NCBI GenBank assembly: GCA_016719105.1
Contig: JADKAQ010000025.1
Location: 61,101 to 125,100 of the forward strand
Reading direction: 5' to 3'
From: Gemmatimonadota bacterium
GTDB taxonomy: Bacteria; Gemmatimonadota; Gemmatimonadetes; Gemmatimonadales; Gemmatimonadaceae
Length of the DNA stretch: 64,000 nucleotides
Shown here: positions 48,717-57,584 of the stretch, piece by piece
Position numbering within the stretch: the stretch's first letter is position 1
Layout: every line of letters starts with the position of its first letter
Translations under genes and position numbers: made by a program
The notes under the pieces: generated by a model
Database searches by the model: none
The model's input: the letters and a program-made list of their open reading frames with translations, nothing else
What the model was told of the DNA's origin: nothing

Positions 48717-50177
48717 TCAGCAGGCCAGGCGCGCGTTCACGTACGCCGCATCGTCCGTCACCTCGCGCTCGATCGCCGCCATCAACCAGGCGGGGAACTC
48801 GCAGGTGATCCCCGCTGCCGGCAGCTCGATCTCGGCCAGCACCAGCGCGCGATCGGTGAACTCGTCGATCTCCCAGTGCAGCGCACCGTCCGCCACCACG
48901 TGCCGTCGCTTGGCCACGCGCTTCCCCTCCGTCAGCGGCCACAGCACGTCGAACAGCTCGCGCGAGCACGCCTCCTCCACTTCGGTGCGCACGAGCCCCG
49001 CCCCCAGCTTCACCGTGCGATAGTAGCGCTCGGCGTCGCCCACCCGCACCCGGCGCACGCGCTCGATGAGGCGCTCCCCGGGCAGGTACCCCTGCTCGAT
49101 TTCCTGGATCGTCGCCTCGGGCATCGGGGACGGCAGGGCATGCAGCAGGTACTTCCGTTCGATCTCCAGTCCGCTCCGCGCTCGCAGGTCGAGCGCCTCC
49201 GCGATCCGCTCCACGCCGTCGAAGAGCGGCGCCACCGCCTCGCCGATCCACCTGGCTTGCACCTGCTCGAACATCGTGGCGGCGCGCTCCTGGATGTGGG
49301 CGATGATCGCCAGCATCCCGGGACGCGGGCTGCGCACGCGCGATCGCCGCGGCGTCGCCGCCGCGGTGAGGGTCGCCTCGGCGGCGAGCTGCTTCCCCTC
49401 CTCGCGCGCCGCCCGCTCGACGGCGTCGGCCACCACAAGCTGCCAGGCATGCGCATCGTGGAAATCGCCTAACGCGTCCTGCAGTCGCTTGAGGTGCCCC
49501 AGCACCTCGCTCCCGCCGGGGACGTGCGGGACGATGGGCTCCAACAGGTAGCGCAGCCGCTTGCCGGCGATGCGCGCTCGGTGCGCGCCCTCGACGTCGT
49601 GCACGGTGCGCACCGACTCCAGCCGGCGGCGCAGCGAGGCCGCATGCGATCGCACGAGCGTCGCCATCGCGGCGGCAAAGGTCGTCACGCGCGCCCCATC
49701 GTGCACATGCATGCGCAGCTCGAAGTGCAGGAGGCGCTCCTCGAGCAGTTCGCGCGCGCGCTCGAAGTCGCGGGCCACCTCCACCACCACCTCCGCGTCG
49801 GCCGCCGACTTCTGGGCGCCCAATCGCTTGAGCAGCCACGCCGCCCCCACGCGCTGCCGGTCGGTCAGCGCCCCCTTCTCCGCCGCCAGCCATCCGAGAA
49901 AGACCTCGGCGTCCCGACTGTGATTCGTCGCCCCCGCCAGGCGCCGCAGCCACTTCTGGGCGCGCTTGGGCGCCGAGCGGGCGAGCGTCCCGCCGTGCGC
50001 CCTGAGCCACGAGCGCAGCCGACGCACCGCCACGCGAAAGTCGTGCAACGCCTCCGGGTCGCCAGGCTGCGTCAGCCGTTCGCGATGGGCGGCCGCATCC
50101 GCGAGGAGCGCCAGCGCCACGAGACGCACCGCGCGCGCTTCGTCTTCGTCGAGAATCGACGGGGGAAAGGACGCCAC
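48717..50177 (-). CDS. CHAD-CYTH domain protein (polyphosphate/triphosphate metabolism)
   Basis: 486 residues. The N-terminal CHAD domain (about 10-330) has the basic helix pattern HDFRVAVRRLRSWLR and HRARIAGKRLRYLLEP, used to bind polyphosphate. The C-terminal CYTH triphosphate tunnel domain starts at Glu338-Ile-Glu340-Arg-Lys342 (ExExK) and keeps the paired charged strands (ERVRRVRVG, HWEIDEFTDRALVLAEIEL). The usual fused order is CYTH-CHAD; here it is reversed. It likely hydrolyses an inorganic or nucleoside triphosphate while bound to polyphosphate. It lies 3 bp after the SixA gene, as one operon. Confidence 0.88.
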   Translation of the reverse strand: MASFPPSILDEDEARAVRLVALALLADAAAHRERLTQPGDPEALHDFRVAVRRLRSWLRAHGGTLARSAPKRAQKWLRRLAGATNHSRDAEVFLGWLAAEKGALTDRQRVGAAWLLKRLGAQKSAADAEVVVEVARDFERARELLEERLLHFELRMHVHDGARVTTFAAAMATLVRSHAASLRRRLESVRTVHDVEGAHRARIAGKRLRYLLEPIVPHVPGGSEVLGHLKRLQDALGDFHDAHAWQLVVADAVERAAREEGKQLAAEATLTAAATPRRSRVRSPRPGMLAIIAHIQERAATMFEQVQARWIGEAVAPLFDGVERIAEALDLRARSGLEIERKYLLHALPSPMPEATIQEIEQGYLPGERLIERVRRVRVGDAERYYRTVKLGAGLVRTEVEEACSRELFDVLWPLTEGKRVAKRRHVVADGALHWEIDEFTDRALVLAEIELPAAGITCEFPAWLMAAIEREVTDDAAYVNARLAC

Positions 50178-50180
50178 GCG

Positions 50181-50687
50181 TTATTCCGCGAGCACGCGAA
50201 GCTGGGCCGGCGTGAGCAACCAGTGCAGCCGCCCCTTTCGCGCCGCCGGCTTCATCGCGAACTCGAGGAGCGCCGCCCCGCCCTTCTTGAACGTGACCGC
50301 CGAGTCGTCCACCCCGGCCACACACCAGCTCACCAACCGACCGACGTGCGGCTCGTGCCCAACCACCGCCACCGTTGCATCTGGCGACTGCGTCGCCAGC
50401 CAGGTGAGCAGTTCACGAGGGTGCCGGTCGGGGCGCAGCGCCTCCACCGTCTCGACGTCCTTCACCCGGTACTCGGTGGCGAGGATGCGTGCCGTCTGCT
50501 GCGCGCGCACCAGCGGCGACGCCGCCAGACAGTCGATGTGCGGCGCCGTGCGGCGCAGCCCCTCGGCGTTGCGGCGCATGCGCCGCTTCCCAAATGCGGT
50601 GAGCGGGCGCTCGTCGTCGTTCGCGCCAGTCTCGGCGTAGGCGTCGCGGTCCTCGGCGATCGCGTGGCGGATCACGAGCAGGTGCAT
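50181..50687 (-). CDS. sixA: SixA-type histidine phosphatase
   Basis: 168 residues from ATG 50687, preferred over GTG 50693 because GGGGAG is at normal spacing. The RHG-type core is LLVIRHAIAEDRDAYA (phospho-acceptor His8), ASPLVRAQQTARILA and the second His in VAVVGHEPHVGRLV. E. coli SixA removes phosphate from His residues of phosphotransfer proteins. Homologues are often linked to CHAD and polyphosphate genes, as here, where it heads the sixA-CHAD-GT4 operon. Confidence 0.85.
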   Translation of the reverse strand: MHLLVIRHAIAEDRDAYAETGANDDERPLTAFGKRRMRRNAEGLRRTAPHIDCLAASPLVRAQQTARILATEYRVKDVETVEALRPDRHPRELLTWLATQSPDATVAVVGHEPHVGRLVSWCVAGVDDSAVTFKKGGAALLEFAMKPAARKGRLHWLLTPAQLRVLAE

Positions 50688-50762
50688 GGTCACTCCCCAG
50701 AAGTCGAGCGGAACTGCAGGGCCGAAATGTAGCCGCGCCGTGCGACGCGCTGGCCCGGCGCG

Positions 50763-51737
50763 CTACGGCTTGGCCGGCGCCGCCGCCTTGGGAACCGCCG
50801 GCGGCTTGCGCGTGAGGATCACGATGTCGCCACGCTCCGCGTACTCGGTCGCCTTCGCCGTCGCCACACTGTCGACCGGGACCGCCGTGAGCACGACCGT
50901 GCGAAGCTCCGGACGCCGACGCTTCACACGCGCCGCCGTCCCGAGCCCGAAGTCCGAGTGGAAGGCGCCGTCCACGTGCAGGACGACCGCCCCTTTCGGG
51001 GCCGCCGCCAGCGCCGCGACGATCGACTCGGCCATCGTCTCGTCCTTGATGCACTGCGCCTCGTAGAAGCGCTCCGTCATGCTCTTCATCATCGCCGCAT
51101 CCGCGGCACTCGGCGGGCCGCCACCGGCGCTGTGCCCCTTCATGCTCTCGGCAAAGCGCGCGTAGTACTGGTCGTCGCGAGGGCAGGCGATCTCACGCCC
51201 CACCATCGCGCGCTCGCCGGGCGGGAGCGAGTCGAGGGCGGCGAGTCCTTTGCGGCTGACGGCACTCGCGTGGCGGCGCGGCACGTTGGAGGCCACCACC
51301 GGCCACCCACGCGCGCGGGCCAGCTCGACCATCGCGCGGTAGTCGGTGGTGTAACGCTCCCACGGTCGCGAGCCGGCGAGGAACTCCGCCTCGCCGATCT
51401 TCCCCGCGAGATAGGCGTCGAGCACGCCCTGCACGTCGCGCTCGAACATCTCCAGCGAGAGGATCACCGGGCGTGATCCGCTCCCGAGGGCCGCGAGGAC
51501 CGACAGCTCGGCGCGGTGCGTGCCAGGATCGTCATGCTGCTCGCCGAAGAAGACGACGTCGGCGCGCGCCGCCAGGCGCAGCGTCCCCTCGAGCCCCACG
51601 TCACGTCCCGACGCCGAGGCAACGTATCGGCTTTCCGGCGCCGGAGCTGGGGCGACGCTCGTCCCCCCAGCACGGGCGCAGGCCCCCAGGGTGAGCAGCG
51701 AAGCAAGACAGAACGCGCGCGGTGAGCGGGAAGTCAT
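50763..51737 (-). CDS. ChaN-family lipoprotein
   Basis: 324 residues. Lipobox LLTLGAC (Cys20). The ChaN (DUF399) hallmark VVFFGEQHDDPGTHRAEL is present, with ILSLEMFERDVQGVLDAYL, ERYTTDYRAMVELAR and VLHVDGAFHSDFG. Campylobacter ChaN binds two cofacial haems in the periplasm. Whether this one binds haem is unknown. It is followed at the left by the SixA operon and separated from the ZIP gene by 120 bp. Confidence 0.88.
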   Translation of the reverse strand: MTSRSPRAFCLASLLTLGACARAGGTSVAPAPAPESRYVASASGRDVGLEGTLRLAARADVVFFGEQHDDPGTHRAELSVLAALGSGSRPVILSLEMFERDVQGVLDAYLAGKIGEAEFLAGSRPWERYTTDYRAMVELARARGWPVVASNVPRRHASAVSRKGLAALDSLPPGERAMVGREIACPRDDQYYARFAESMKGHSAGGGPPSAADAAMMKSMTERFYEAQCIKDETMAESIVAALAAAPKGAVVLHVDGAFHSDFGLGTAARVKRRRPELRTVVLTAVPVDSVATAKATEYAERGDIVILTRKPPAVPKAAAPAKP

Positions 51738-51859
51738 GACGACGGTGGGAACGACGGTGAAGGTCGACGCGCAGTGGGTGGCGAGCGAGTCTCGCCTACG
51801 GACGCGCCGCGGTCAATCAGGCGACAGGATCTCCAGCGGTGGCGCGCCGCGCCGCAGAA

Positions 51860-52633
51860 TCAGTGCAGCCCCCGCACGAGCGCCGTGATGGCGATCCCGA
51901 CCCCGACCAACGTCGCCCGCAGCCAGAGACTCCCGACGCGACGCTCGCCTCGCTGGGAGATGAGGATCGCCCCGGCAAGATACAGGAAGTTGCCGGCCGC
52001 GAAGGGGAGGAGGACTTGCCCGAACCGTCGCGCGTCGACCCCGATGCTGAGCGCGATGACCGCACCGAGCAGGGCCAGGACGCCGGTGGCCGCGTTCACG
52101 AGGATCGCACGCCGAGGCGACATCCCACCATCGACGCAGATCGCGAACGTCCCGAGCTCGCGGGGGAGTTCGTGCAGTGCAATGGCCGCCCCGGCGAAGA
52201 CGCCGAGCGAAGGGTCCGTCATGAAGGCGGTGGCCACGAGCGCCCCGTCGATGGTGTTGTGCAGGGCGTCGCTGGCGATCCCGAGGGGCATGAGGTGGCT
52301 GCGATGGCCCAGCGCGCCATGCTCGTCACCGCGACGCGTCCCGGCCGCCGGCTCCATCATGTGGATGAAGCGCTCCATCAAGGCGAGCGCCGCGACGCCT
52401 ACCGCGACGAGCGCCGCCACGCGCGACGGCGACGAGTCTCGAAGCGCCTCGGGGACAAGGTGGAAGACAGCGGCACCGAACAAGGCGCCGGCCGCGACCA
52501 TGATGAGGCGCGGCACGAGGCGCGCCGTGAGTGCCGCCCGGCTGGCGAGGAACCAGGTCGCGAGCAGCGGGACAGCGCTGGCGACGAAGACGGCGGCGAG
52601 CGACGCACCCCAGGTTCCGAGGGCGCCAGTCAT
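51860..52633 (-). CDS. ZIP-family metal (zinc) transporter
   Basis: 257 residues from ATG 52633, which overlaps the Zur stop (ATGA), so translation is coupled. Eight hydrophobic segments. The metal-binding helix IV is SHLMPLGIASDALHNTIDGALVA, with the typical HN...D pattern, and helix V carries AIALHELPRELGTF. ZIP proteins import zinc into the cytoplasm. The Zur-ZIP operon with a Zur-box-like palindrome upstream makes zinc the likely substrate. Confidence 0.9.
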   Translation of the reverse strand: MTGALGTWGASLAAVFVASAVPLLATWFLASRAALTARLVPRLIMVAAGALFGAAVFHLVPEALRDSSPSRVAALVAVGVAALALMERFIHMMEPAAGTRRGDEHGALGHRSHLMPLGIASDALHNTIDGALVATAFMTDPSLGVFAGAAIALHELPRELGTFAICVDGGMSPRRAILVNAATGVLALLGAVIALSIGVDARRFGQVLLPFAAGNFLYLAGAILISQRGERRVGSLWLRATLVGVGIAITALVRGLH

Positions 52634-53007
52634 GACGCACACCGCGCACAGCGCCCGTACAGCACCACTTCATGGCCATCGACCGCGAAACCGCTCGGCG
52701 CCAGGGCCGCCAGATCCCCCGGACACCCCTCCACCTCGAAGACGCCGCCGCACGCCCGGCAGTGGAAGTGATGGTGGTGATGCAGGTGGGCCAGCTCGTA
52801 GCGCGGGGTGTCCCCGGGGAGGGTGACCACCGCGACGTCCCCGGCCTCGATCAGCGCCTTGAGCGACCGATAGACCGTGGCCAGTCCGATCCCAGGCGCC
52901 TTGCGGGCGGCGTGCGCGTGAATGTCCTGCGCGCGCATGGGGGCGTGCGTCGCTTCGAGGGCAGCGCGCACGGCGTCTCGTTGTCTGGTCCTTCTTTCGG
53001 TGGTCAC
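52630..53007 (-). CDS. Fur-family zinc regulator (Zur-like)
   Basis: 125 residues from GTG 53007; a longer frame to 53169 runs through a polypurine repeat and is rejected. The winged-helix part has QRDAVRAALEATHAPMRAQDIHAHA and GLATVYRSLKALIEAG. The regulatory/metal half has LAHLHHHHHFHCRACGGVFEVEGC and GRCARCAS, giving the two CxxC structural zinc ligands and a His cluster. Context (ZIP partner, operator overlapping its promoter) favours Zur over Fur. Confidence 0.9.
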   Translation of the reverse strand: MTTERRTRQRDAVRAALEATHAPMRAQDIHAHAARKAPGIGLATVYRSLKALIEAGDVAVVTLPGDTPRYELAHLHHHHHFHCRACGGVFEVEGCPGDLAALAPSGFAVDGHEVVLYGRCARCAS

Positions 53008-53016
53008 TCTGCGTAA

Positions 53017-53032
53017 TGATAACGCGTTCTCA
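53017..53032. promoter_or_regulatory. Candidate Zur box
   Basis: TGATAACGCGTTCTCA is a 16-bp palindrome (one mismatched pair) centred 17 bp upstream of the Zur start. Its AT-rich arms around ACGCGT stand out in GC-rich DNA and resemble Fur/Zur operators (TGATAAC arms). It would give autorepression of the Zur-ZIP operon in zinc. Confidence 0.7.
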
Positions 53033-53039
53033 CTTCGAC

Positions 53040-53088
53040 GGGAAGACGAGAAGAAGAGAAGACGGGAAGACGAGAGGGCGAGAGGGCG
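53040..53088. repeat. Polypurine GGGAAGAC/GAGAGGGC repeat
   Basis: GGGAAGAC-type units followed by GAGAGGGCGAGAGGGCG. It shares about 30 identical bases with the tract at 17034-17063, 36 kb away. Confidence 0.75.
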
Positions 53089-53287
53089 AACGACGGACAC
53101 CGCGCTGCTGAGGTCGGAGGGGGAGGTCGAGCGCTCGTCCGGGGACGAGGGGCCGCGACCGCCGGGCATGGCGGCCGAGCCTACGGGGCTCGACAGCCTG
53201 TACCCGCGTGGTAGCCTTCACCGGATGACGAGGTGCCGCGGATGGGACGCTCGCCAGCATGCGGCGACGGGACGGCCGAGGGGGGCG

Positions 53288-54805
53288 ATGCGAGACATGG
53301 GCATGGCGCAGCTCATGAGTCGCGCGCTGCGGCGCGCCACGCGGCGCCGGACTTTGCACGTGGCGGCGCGCGCGTTGATCCTTCCTGCGCTGCTGGCGGC
53401 GTGCGATCGCTCGCCCAGCATCGATGCCCCGCCTCCCGACGTCACCGCCGATGCCGCCGACTCGCTGGCGACGCTTCCGCCCTCGGTGGTCGAGTCGGAG
53501 ATCCGCTACGAGCTGGCGCCAGCGCTGAATGCACTGGAGCAGTCGGTGCCGCGCACCTTCGGCGACATCGACACACGACTCCAGGTGCCGAACAACAAGC
53601 GGGTGCACATCGCCTTCGCCGCGCGGCGCTCGCCGTTCGTCATCGCGGTCGACTCGCAGCGGGTAACGGTGTCGAGCGTGGTGGAGTACGAGGGGCGCGG
53701 CTGGTACAAGCCGCCGATCGGTCCCGAGGTGAGCGCGGCGTGCGGGACGGGCAACGTGGCGAGGCCACGCGCCCGCGTGCGAATCGAGAGCACCTTGCGG
53801 CTCGAAGAATCGTGGGGGCTCGCCGCCCGGTCGCGCGTGACGCGGGTCGTGCCGTACAGCACGGAGACGCGTGACAAGTGCGCGGTGACGGTCTTCCGCA
53901 TCGACGTCACCGATCGCGTGATGAAGGCGACGCGCGAGGTACTGGACACCCGGATGCGCACGCTCGACCGCGCCCTGGCGCAGGTCAACACACGCGCGCG
54001 CTTCGAGCGCTGGTGGCGCGACATCGCGCGCCCGATCCGGCTCACCGACTCGATCTACCTCACCATCAACCCCCGTCGGGTGCAACTGGGCGGGATCGAC
54101 GTCGACAGCGGCTTCGCCGTCGCGCGCCTGCGGCTCGAGGCATCGCCACGCATCGCGACCGGGAACCGCCCCAACGACTTCGAGCTGTTCACCCCGCTCC
54201 CGCCGCTCACCCGCGCGGGGCTCACCGGGTCTGGGCTGCGGGTCTCGCTGCAGGGGACGTTCGGCTACGACGTGGCCACGGGGCTGCTGCGGCGCGCCCT
54301 GGTCGGCAAGTCGCTCAAGTGGGCCAACCGCACCATCACGCTGCGCGACGTGACGCTGTCGGGCATCGGCGCGGGGCGTGTGGCGTTAGGCGTGCGGTTC
54401 GATGGCGGGGCGCGCGGTCTCGTGTACCTGACGGGGACGCCGACCTACGACAACGCCGCCGACCAGCTCCTCATTCCCGACCTCGACTACGACCTCCGCA
54501 CCGCCTCGGCGCTGGTGAAGGGGGTCGCCTTCCTGGGCGACCACCAGATCCGCGACCTGCTCCGCGCCAACGCCCGCTTCCCCCTGCTGGGCCGACTCGA
54601 CCAGCTCCGCACGCTGGCGGTGAAGGGAATGAATCGTACCCTCACCGAAGGGGTGTCGCTCGTCGGGTCGCTCGACAGCGTGCAGCACGTCGTGGTGCAG
54701 GCCCGTCGCGACGCGATCAACGTGCGCGCCGACGCCACCGGGGCGATCCGCATGGAGGTCGCCCGCCCCATCACCGTGAAGGCCCCGCTGGCGCGCCGCA
54801 GGTGA
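53288..54805 (+). CDS. DUF4403-family lipoprotein
   Basis: 505 residues from ATG 53288; an in-frame ATG 9 nt downstream is an alternative. The Arg-rich N-terminus leads to a signal with lipobox LLAAC. The body matches DUF4403 features: YELAPALNALEQSVPRTFGD, YEGRGWYKPPIGPEVSAACG, NKRVHIAFAARRSPF, and paired beta-sandwich halves (LTISINPRR-like YLTINPRRVQLGGIDVDSG, then DQLLIPDLDYDLRT). It resembles lipid-binding BPI/SMP-like tubular folds in shape, but no function is established. It is divergent from Zur. Confidence 0.75.
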   Translation: MRDMGMAQLMSRALRRATRRRTLHVAARALILPALLAACDRSPSIDAPPPDVTADAADSLATLPPSVVESEIRYELAPALNALEQSVPRTFGDIDTRLQVPNNKRVHIAFAARRSPFVIAVDSQRVTVSSVVEYEGRGWYKPPIGPEVSAACGTGNVARPRARVRIESTLRLEESWGLAARSRVTRVVPYSTETRDKCAVTVFRIDVTDRVMKATREVLDTRMRTLDRALAQVNTRARFERWWRDIARPIRLTDSIYLTINPRRVQLGGIDVDSGFAVARLRLEASPRIATGNRPNDFELFTPLPPLTRAGLTGSGLRVSLQGTFGYDVATGLLRRALVGKSLKWANRTITLRDVTLSGIGAGRVALGVRFDGGARGLVYLTGTPTYDNAADQLLIPDLDYDLRTASALVKGVAFLGDHQIRDLLRANARFPLLGRLDQLRTLAVKGMNRTLTEGVSLVGSLDSVQHVVVQARRDAINVRADATGAIRMEVARPITVKAPLARRR

Positions 54806-54842
54806 CACACGGTCGGTGACACGCGGTCGCGACGGCGCCGCG

Positions 54843-56177
54843 CTACCTCGTCGTCGTCGCGACGGGTGACTTGTAGATCGCCCCGACCTTCATCACGAAG
54901 TCCACCCGCTCCAGGCGGCGCACGTCGTCGAGCGGATTCCCGGCGACCGCAATGATGTCGGCGAACTTGCCCGCAGCGACGGTCCCCAGGTCGGCCTGAG
55001 CTCCCAGGAGCGTCGCGGCGTTCGACGTCGCCGAGATGATGGCCTGCATCGGCGTGGCGCCGAGCTGGTCGACCATGAGGGCGAACTCCTGGGCGTTGCG
55101 CCCATGGATGTCGCCGGTGGCGTCGGTGCCGAAGGCGAACCGCACCCCGGCCTGCCACGCCTTGCGCAGGCGCACGCGCCGATCGCCCTCGATGGCGCGC
55201 GCCTTGGCGATCGAGTTGGCGGGGACCCCCTTCTGCTCGCCGTCGCGTGCGATTTCATCGAGGATGATGAGCGTGGGGACGAGGAAGGTCCCCTTCTCCT
55301 TCATGATGGCGATCCCGGCATCGTCGATGAGCGATCCATGCTCGATCGACGCGGCGCCGGCCCGGACCGCGGTCACGATCCCCTCGGCCCCGTGCGCGTG
55401 CATCGCGACCTTCCGCCCCAGCCGGGCCGCTTCCTCGACCGCCGCGCGCAGTTCCTCCTCGGAGTACTGCGCGTGGTTGACGGCATCGCCTACCGACAGA
55501 ATGCCGCCGGTCGCCGTGATCTTGATGTGGTCGCTCCCGAACTTGATGTTCTGCCGCACCGCCTTGCGCATCCCCTCCACGCCGTCGACGATCATCCCGG
55601 TGCCGGGGATCTGGATCAACGGACTCCACCCGTTCACGTCGGCGTGCCCCCCGGTGATCCCGAGCGACGGCCCGGCCGCGAAGATGCGCGGTCCCGGCAC
55701 GACCCCCTTGGCGATGAGGTCGCGCAGCGCGATGTCGGCGTAGTTGGTCGCCCCGACGTCGCGAATCGTCGTGAAGCCCGCGTCGAGCGTCTTCTTCGCG
55801 TTGACGACGCCGTAGATCGCCGCATGCGCCCCGGTCTCCCTGAGCACCGCCATGTCGCCGCCGTCGCTGTCCGACGAGTTGATGTGCGTGTGGCTGTCGA
55901 TGAGCCCGGGGAGCAGCGTGTGCCCCGGCAGGTCGATCACCCGTGCACCGCGTGGGACAGCAACGGACGAGGCGGGGCCGGCGGCAATGATGCGATCCCC
56001 CTGCACGATGACCACCGGCTGGTCGATCGTCGTTCCGTCGCCGACGATGAGTCGCTGCGCGCGAAGCACCACCGGAGATGATGGGGGCGCGGTGGGTGAC
56101 TGCGCGTGGGCGACGCGCACGAAGGCGCAGAGCAGGAGCGACGTGGAGACGCGTGCAGCAGACGAGAGACGACGCAT
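54843..56177 (-). CDS. Secreted amidohydrolase (imidazolonepropionase/prolidase-like)
   Basis: 444 residues with a signal peptide (STSLLLCAFVRVAHAQS). The metal-dependent hydrolase fold is shown by HTLLPGLIDSHTHI (HxH), DHIKITATGGILS (the carbamylated-Lys position), KVAMHAHGAEGI, AGAASIEHGSLID and FAFGTDATGDIHG. It probably hydrolyses dipeptides with C-terminal proline or cyclic amides in the periplasm, by comparison with Sgx-type prolidases of the same group. Specificity is not readable. Confidence 0.9.
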   Translation of the reverse strand: MRRLSSAARVSTSLLLCAFVRVAHAQSPTAPPSSPVVLRAQRLIVGDGTTIDQPVVIVQGDRIIAAGPASSVAVPRGARVIDLPGHTLLPGLIDSHTHINSSDSDGGDMAVLRETGAHAAIYGVVNAKKTLDAGFTTIRDVGATNYADIALRDLIAKGVVPGPRIFAAGPSLGITGGHADVNGWSPLIQIPGTGMIVDGVEGMRKAVRQNIKFGSDHIKITATGGILSVGDAVNHAQYSEEELRAAVEEAARLGRKVAMHAHGAEGIVTAVRAGAASIEHGSLIDDAGIAIMKEKGTFLVPTLIILDEIARDGEQKGVPANSIAKARAIEGDRRVRLRKAWQAGVRFAFGTDATGDIHGRNAQEFALMVDQLGATPMQAIISATSNAATLLGAQADLGTVAAGKFADIIAVAGNPLDDVRRLERVDFVMKVGAIYKSPVATTTR

Positions 56178-56798
56178 CGGTCTGTGAAAGGGAGTGCGAG
56201 GGAGGGACGACGAAAGGCGAGGTCGCGTTGACAGGGGGAAGATCCCTCAAGGGCACCGACGCGTCGAGAGGGATCGCGCGCGCCCCCGCCTTCTCGTTGT
56301 CGGTCGACTCCTGTCCGATCGATGGCGACGACCGCGTAGTGCTCACCGGCGACTACGGCGGCAAGAAGCTCCACACGATCGTGCCATGCAGCACGTCGCG
56401 CGAGTGTCGTTAGGTGTGCCGCGCGCCACCGCACGCGAGCGCGCCCCTGCGCGGCGGGCGTGATGGTTGGCGCCCGGACGCCCGGCGCTCTTCAGCGCAG
56501 GCGACGTATGCACGAGTCCGCCAGTCGCGAAGGGAGGCACGCGTGCCACGGCGAAGTGCAAGACGCTGTCGCACGTGCGCCGCGTTGCGTCGGCAGCGTT
56601 TGCCGCTGACGATTCGGGCACAACGGCGGTGTGACGCACGTTCACTCGTGCACGTGACGCCGGGGTGCCTACGGCAGGGGATGCCGTCCTCGAGCGGCAC
56701 AATGCGCTGCTTGACCGACCTCGGTGTGACGCCAACATTGGCACCAACGGCGCGGGCCACCCTGGCTCAGCGCGCCTCACGAGCAGGGGGCGACTCGC
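56178..56798. other. Gene-free stretch, nothing recognised
   Basis: About 620 bp between divergent genes. Several open frames exist on both strands, but all are Arg/Ala-rich shadows without family features. A CGTTAGGT heptamer-variant lies at 56408. It should contain promoters for both flanking genes. Confidence 0.4.
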
Positions 56799-57422
56799 AT
56801 GCATGGACGACGGTGGACATTGTTGGCGATCGGGGCATTGGCGTTAGGCAGCGCACCCCGGCCCACGCACGCGCAGGGATGGGGCGGCTACACCGGCGCG
56901 TACACCGAGCGACAGGTGAGCGCCTATGGCTGCTCCGCGTTCGGGACCAGGAAGTGGTGCACGCCGTCGTTCTGGACCTTTAGGCTCTACGACACGAACC
57001 CCGGCGACCTGCTCTACGCCTACGTGCTGCCCGGCGTCTGCCGGGAGACCAACGGCGGGCCGCTGTCGCCGCCCCCGGGGTTCGGCGCGACGCCGCAGAA
57101 CTGCTGGGGAGGACTGCAGATCCCGGGCGCGCCGGGGTGGGGGCAGGTCCATTGGGCCTTCCAGGTGAGCACGACGCACGGGACGTGGTCGTTCTGCGAC
57201 TTCCAGACGAACTGCGCGCCAACCCCTCCGCTCCTGGGCCAGATCAAGGAGATCCGGGGGGCCTACCTCGTGGCCAAGGGCGACGACCTCCAGCACTGGG
57301 ACTACACGTATTCGGTGACCCCGGAGCCGGTGACGATGCTCCTCGTGGGCTCGGGGTTGTTTGGGGTCGGCGGAGCGGCGTGGCGCCGGCGCCGGAAGGG
57401 GAGTGCGACGCCGACGGCCTAG
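56799..57422 (+). CDS. PEP-CTERM sorting-domain protein
   Basis: 207 residues. Signal peptide (LLAIGALALGSAPRPTHAQG), then an aromatic- and Gly-rich domain with six Cys (YGCSAFGTRKWC, VLPGVCRETNGG, FCDFQTNC). The C-terminus is a PEP-CTERM tripartite tail: VTPEPVTMLLVGSGLFGVGG helix, then RRRRK. Such proteins are cleaved and sorted by an EpsH/exosortase, which must be encoded elsewhere. It is the last host gene before the integrated element. Confidence 0.88.
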   Translation: MHGRRWTLLAIGALALGSAPRPTHAQGWGGYTGAYTERQVSAYGCSAFGTRKWCTPSFWTFRLYDTNPGDLLYAYVLPGVCRETNGGPLSPPPGFGATPQNCWGGLQIPGAPGWGQVHWAFQVSTTHGTWSFCDFQTNCAPTPPLLGQIKEIRGAYLVAKGDDLQHWDYTYSVTPEPVTMLLVGSGLFGVGGAAWRRRRKGSATPTA

Positions 57423-57446
57423 CGATCGCGGTGGCGGGCGGACAAA

Positions 57447-57483
57447 CGAAAGCGGCGCTCCATCCGATGGAGCGCCGCTTTCG
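57447..57483 (+). terminator. Strong terminator after the PEP-CTERM gene
   Basis: A perfect 17-bp stem (CGAAAGCGGCGCTCCAT / ATGGAGCGCCGCTTTCG) with a CCG loop, 25 nt past the stop. Confidence 0.85.
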
Positions 57484-57512
57484 TGCGTCAGGGACGCATC
57501 ACGCTGCACAAC

Positions 57513-57553
57513 TGGGGCGGCTGGATTCGAACCAGCGACCTCCTGATTAACAG
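57513..57553 (-). other. tRNA-Asn(GTT)-like 3' fragment: attachment site of the element
   Basis: On the minus strand, CTGTTAA (anticodon loop, GTT), then the variable region, the T-arm CTGGTTCGAATCCAG and the 3' acceptor CGCCCCA follow in tRNA order. The bases that would form the 5' half and the anticodon stem do not pair, so only the 3' half of a tRNA is here. The host flank is on the 3' side of the tRNA and the integrase on the other, as expected for the att end that keeps the displaced tRNA fragment. Confidence 0.8.
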
Positions 57554-57584
57554 TGTGGAGTCCCTACGTTCCTCGCGATTCCCA

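Noticed and set aside
48709..50325. Extension of the PimB-like frame to 910 residues
   Set aside because: The extra part overlaps CHAD-CYTH in another frame and is low-complexity; GTG 48708 gives a normal GT4.
56343..56804. 153-codon open frame on the minus strand upstream of the PEP-CTERM gene
   Set aside because: Arg/Ser/Ala-rich without motifs or RBS; likely chance in GC-rich DNA.
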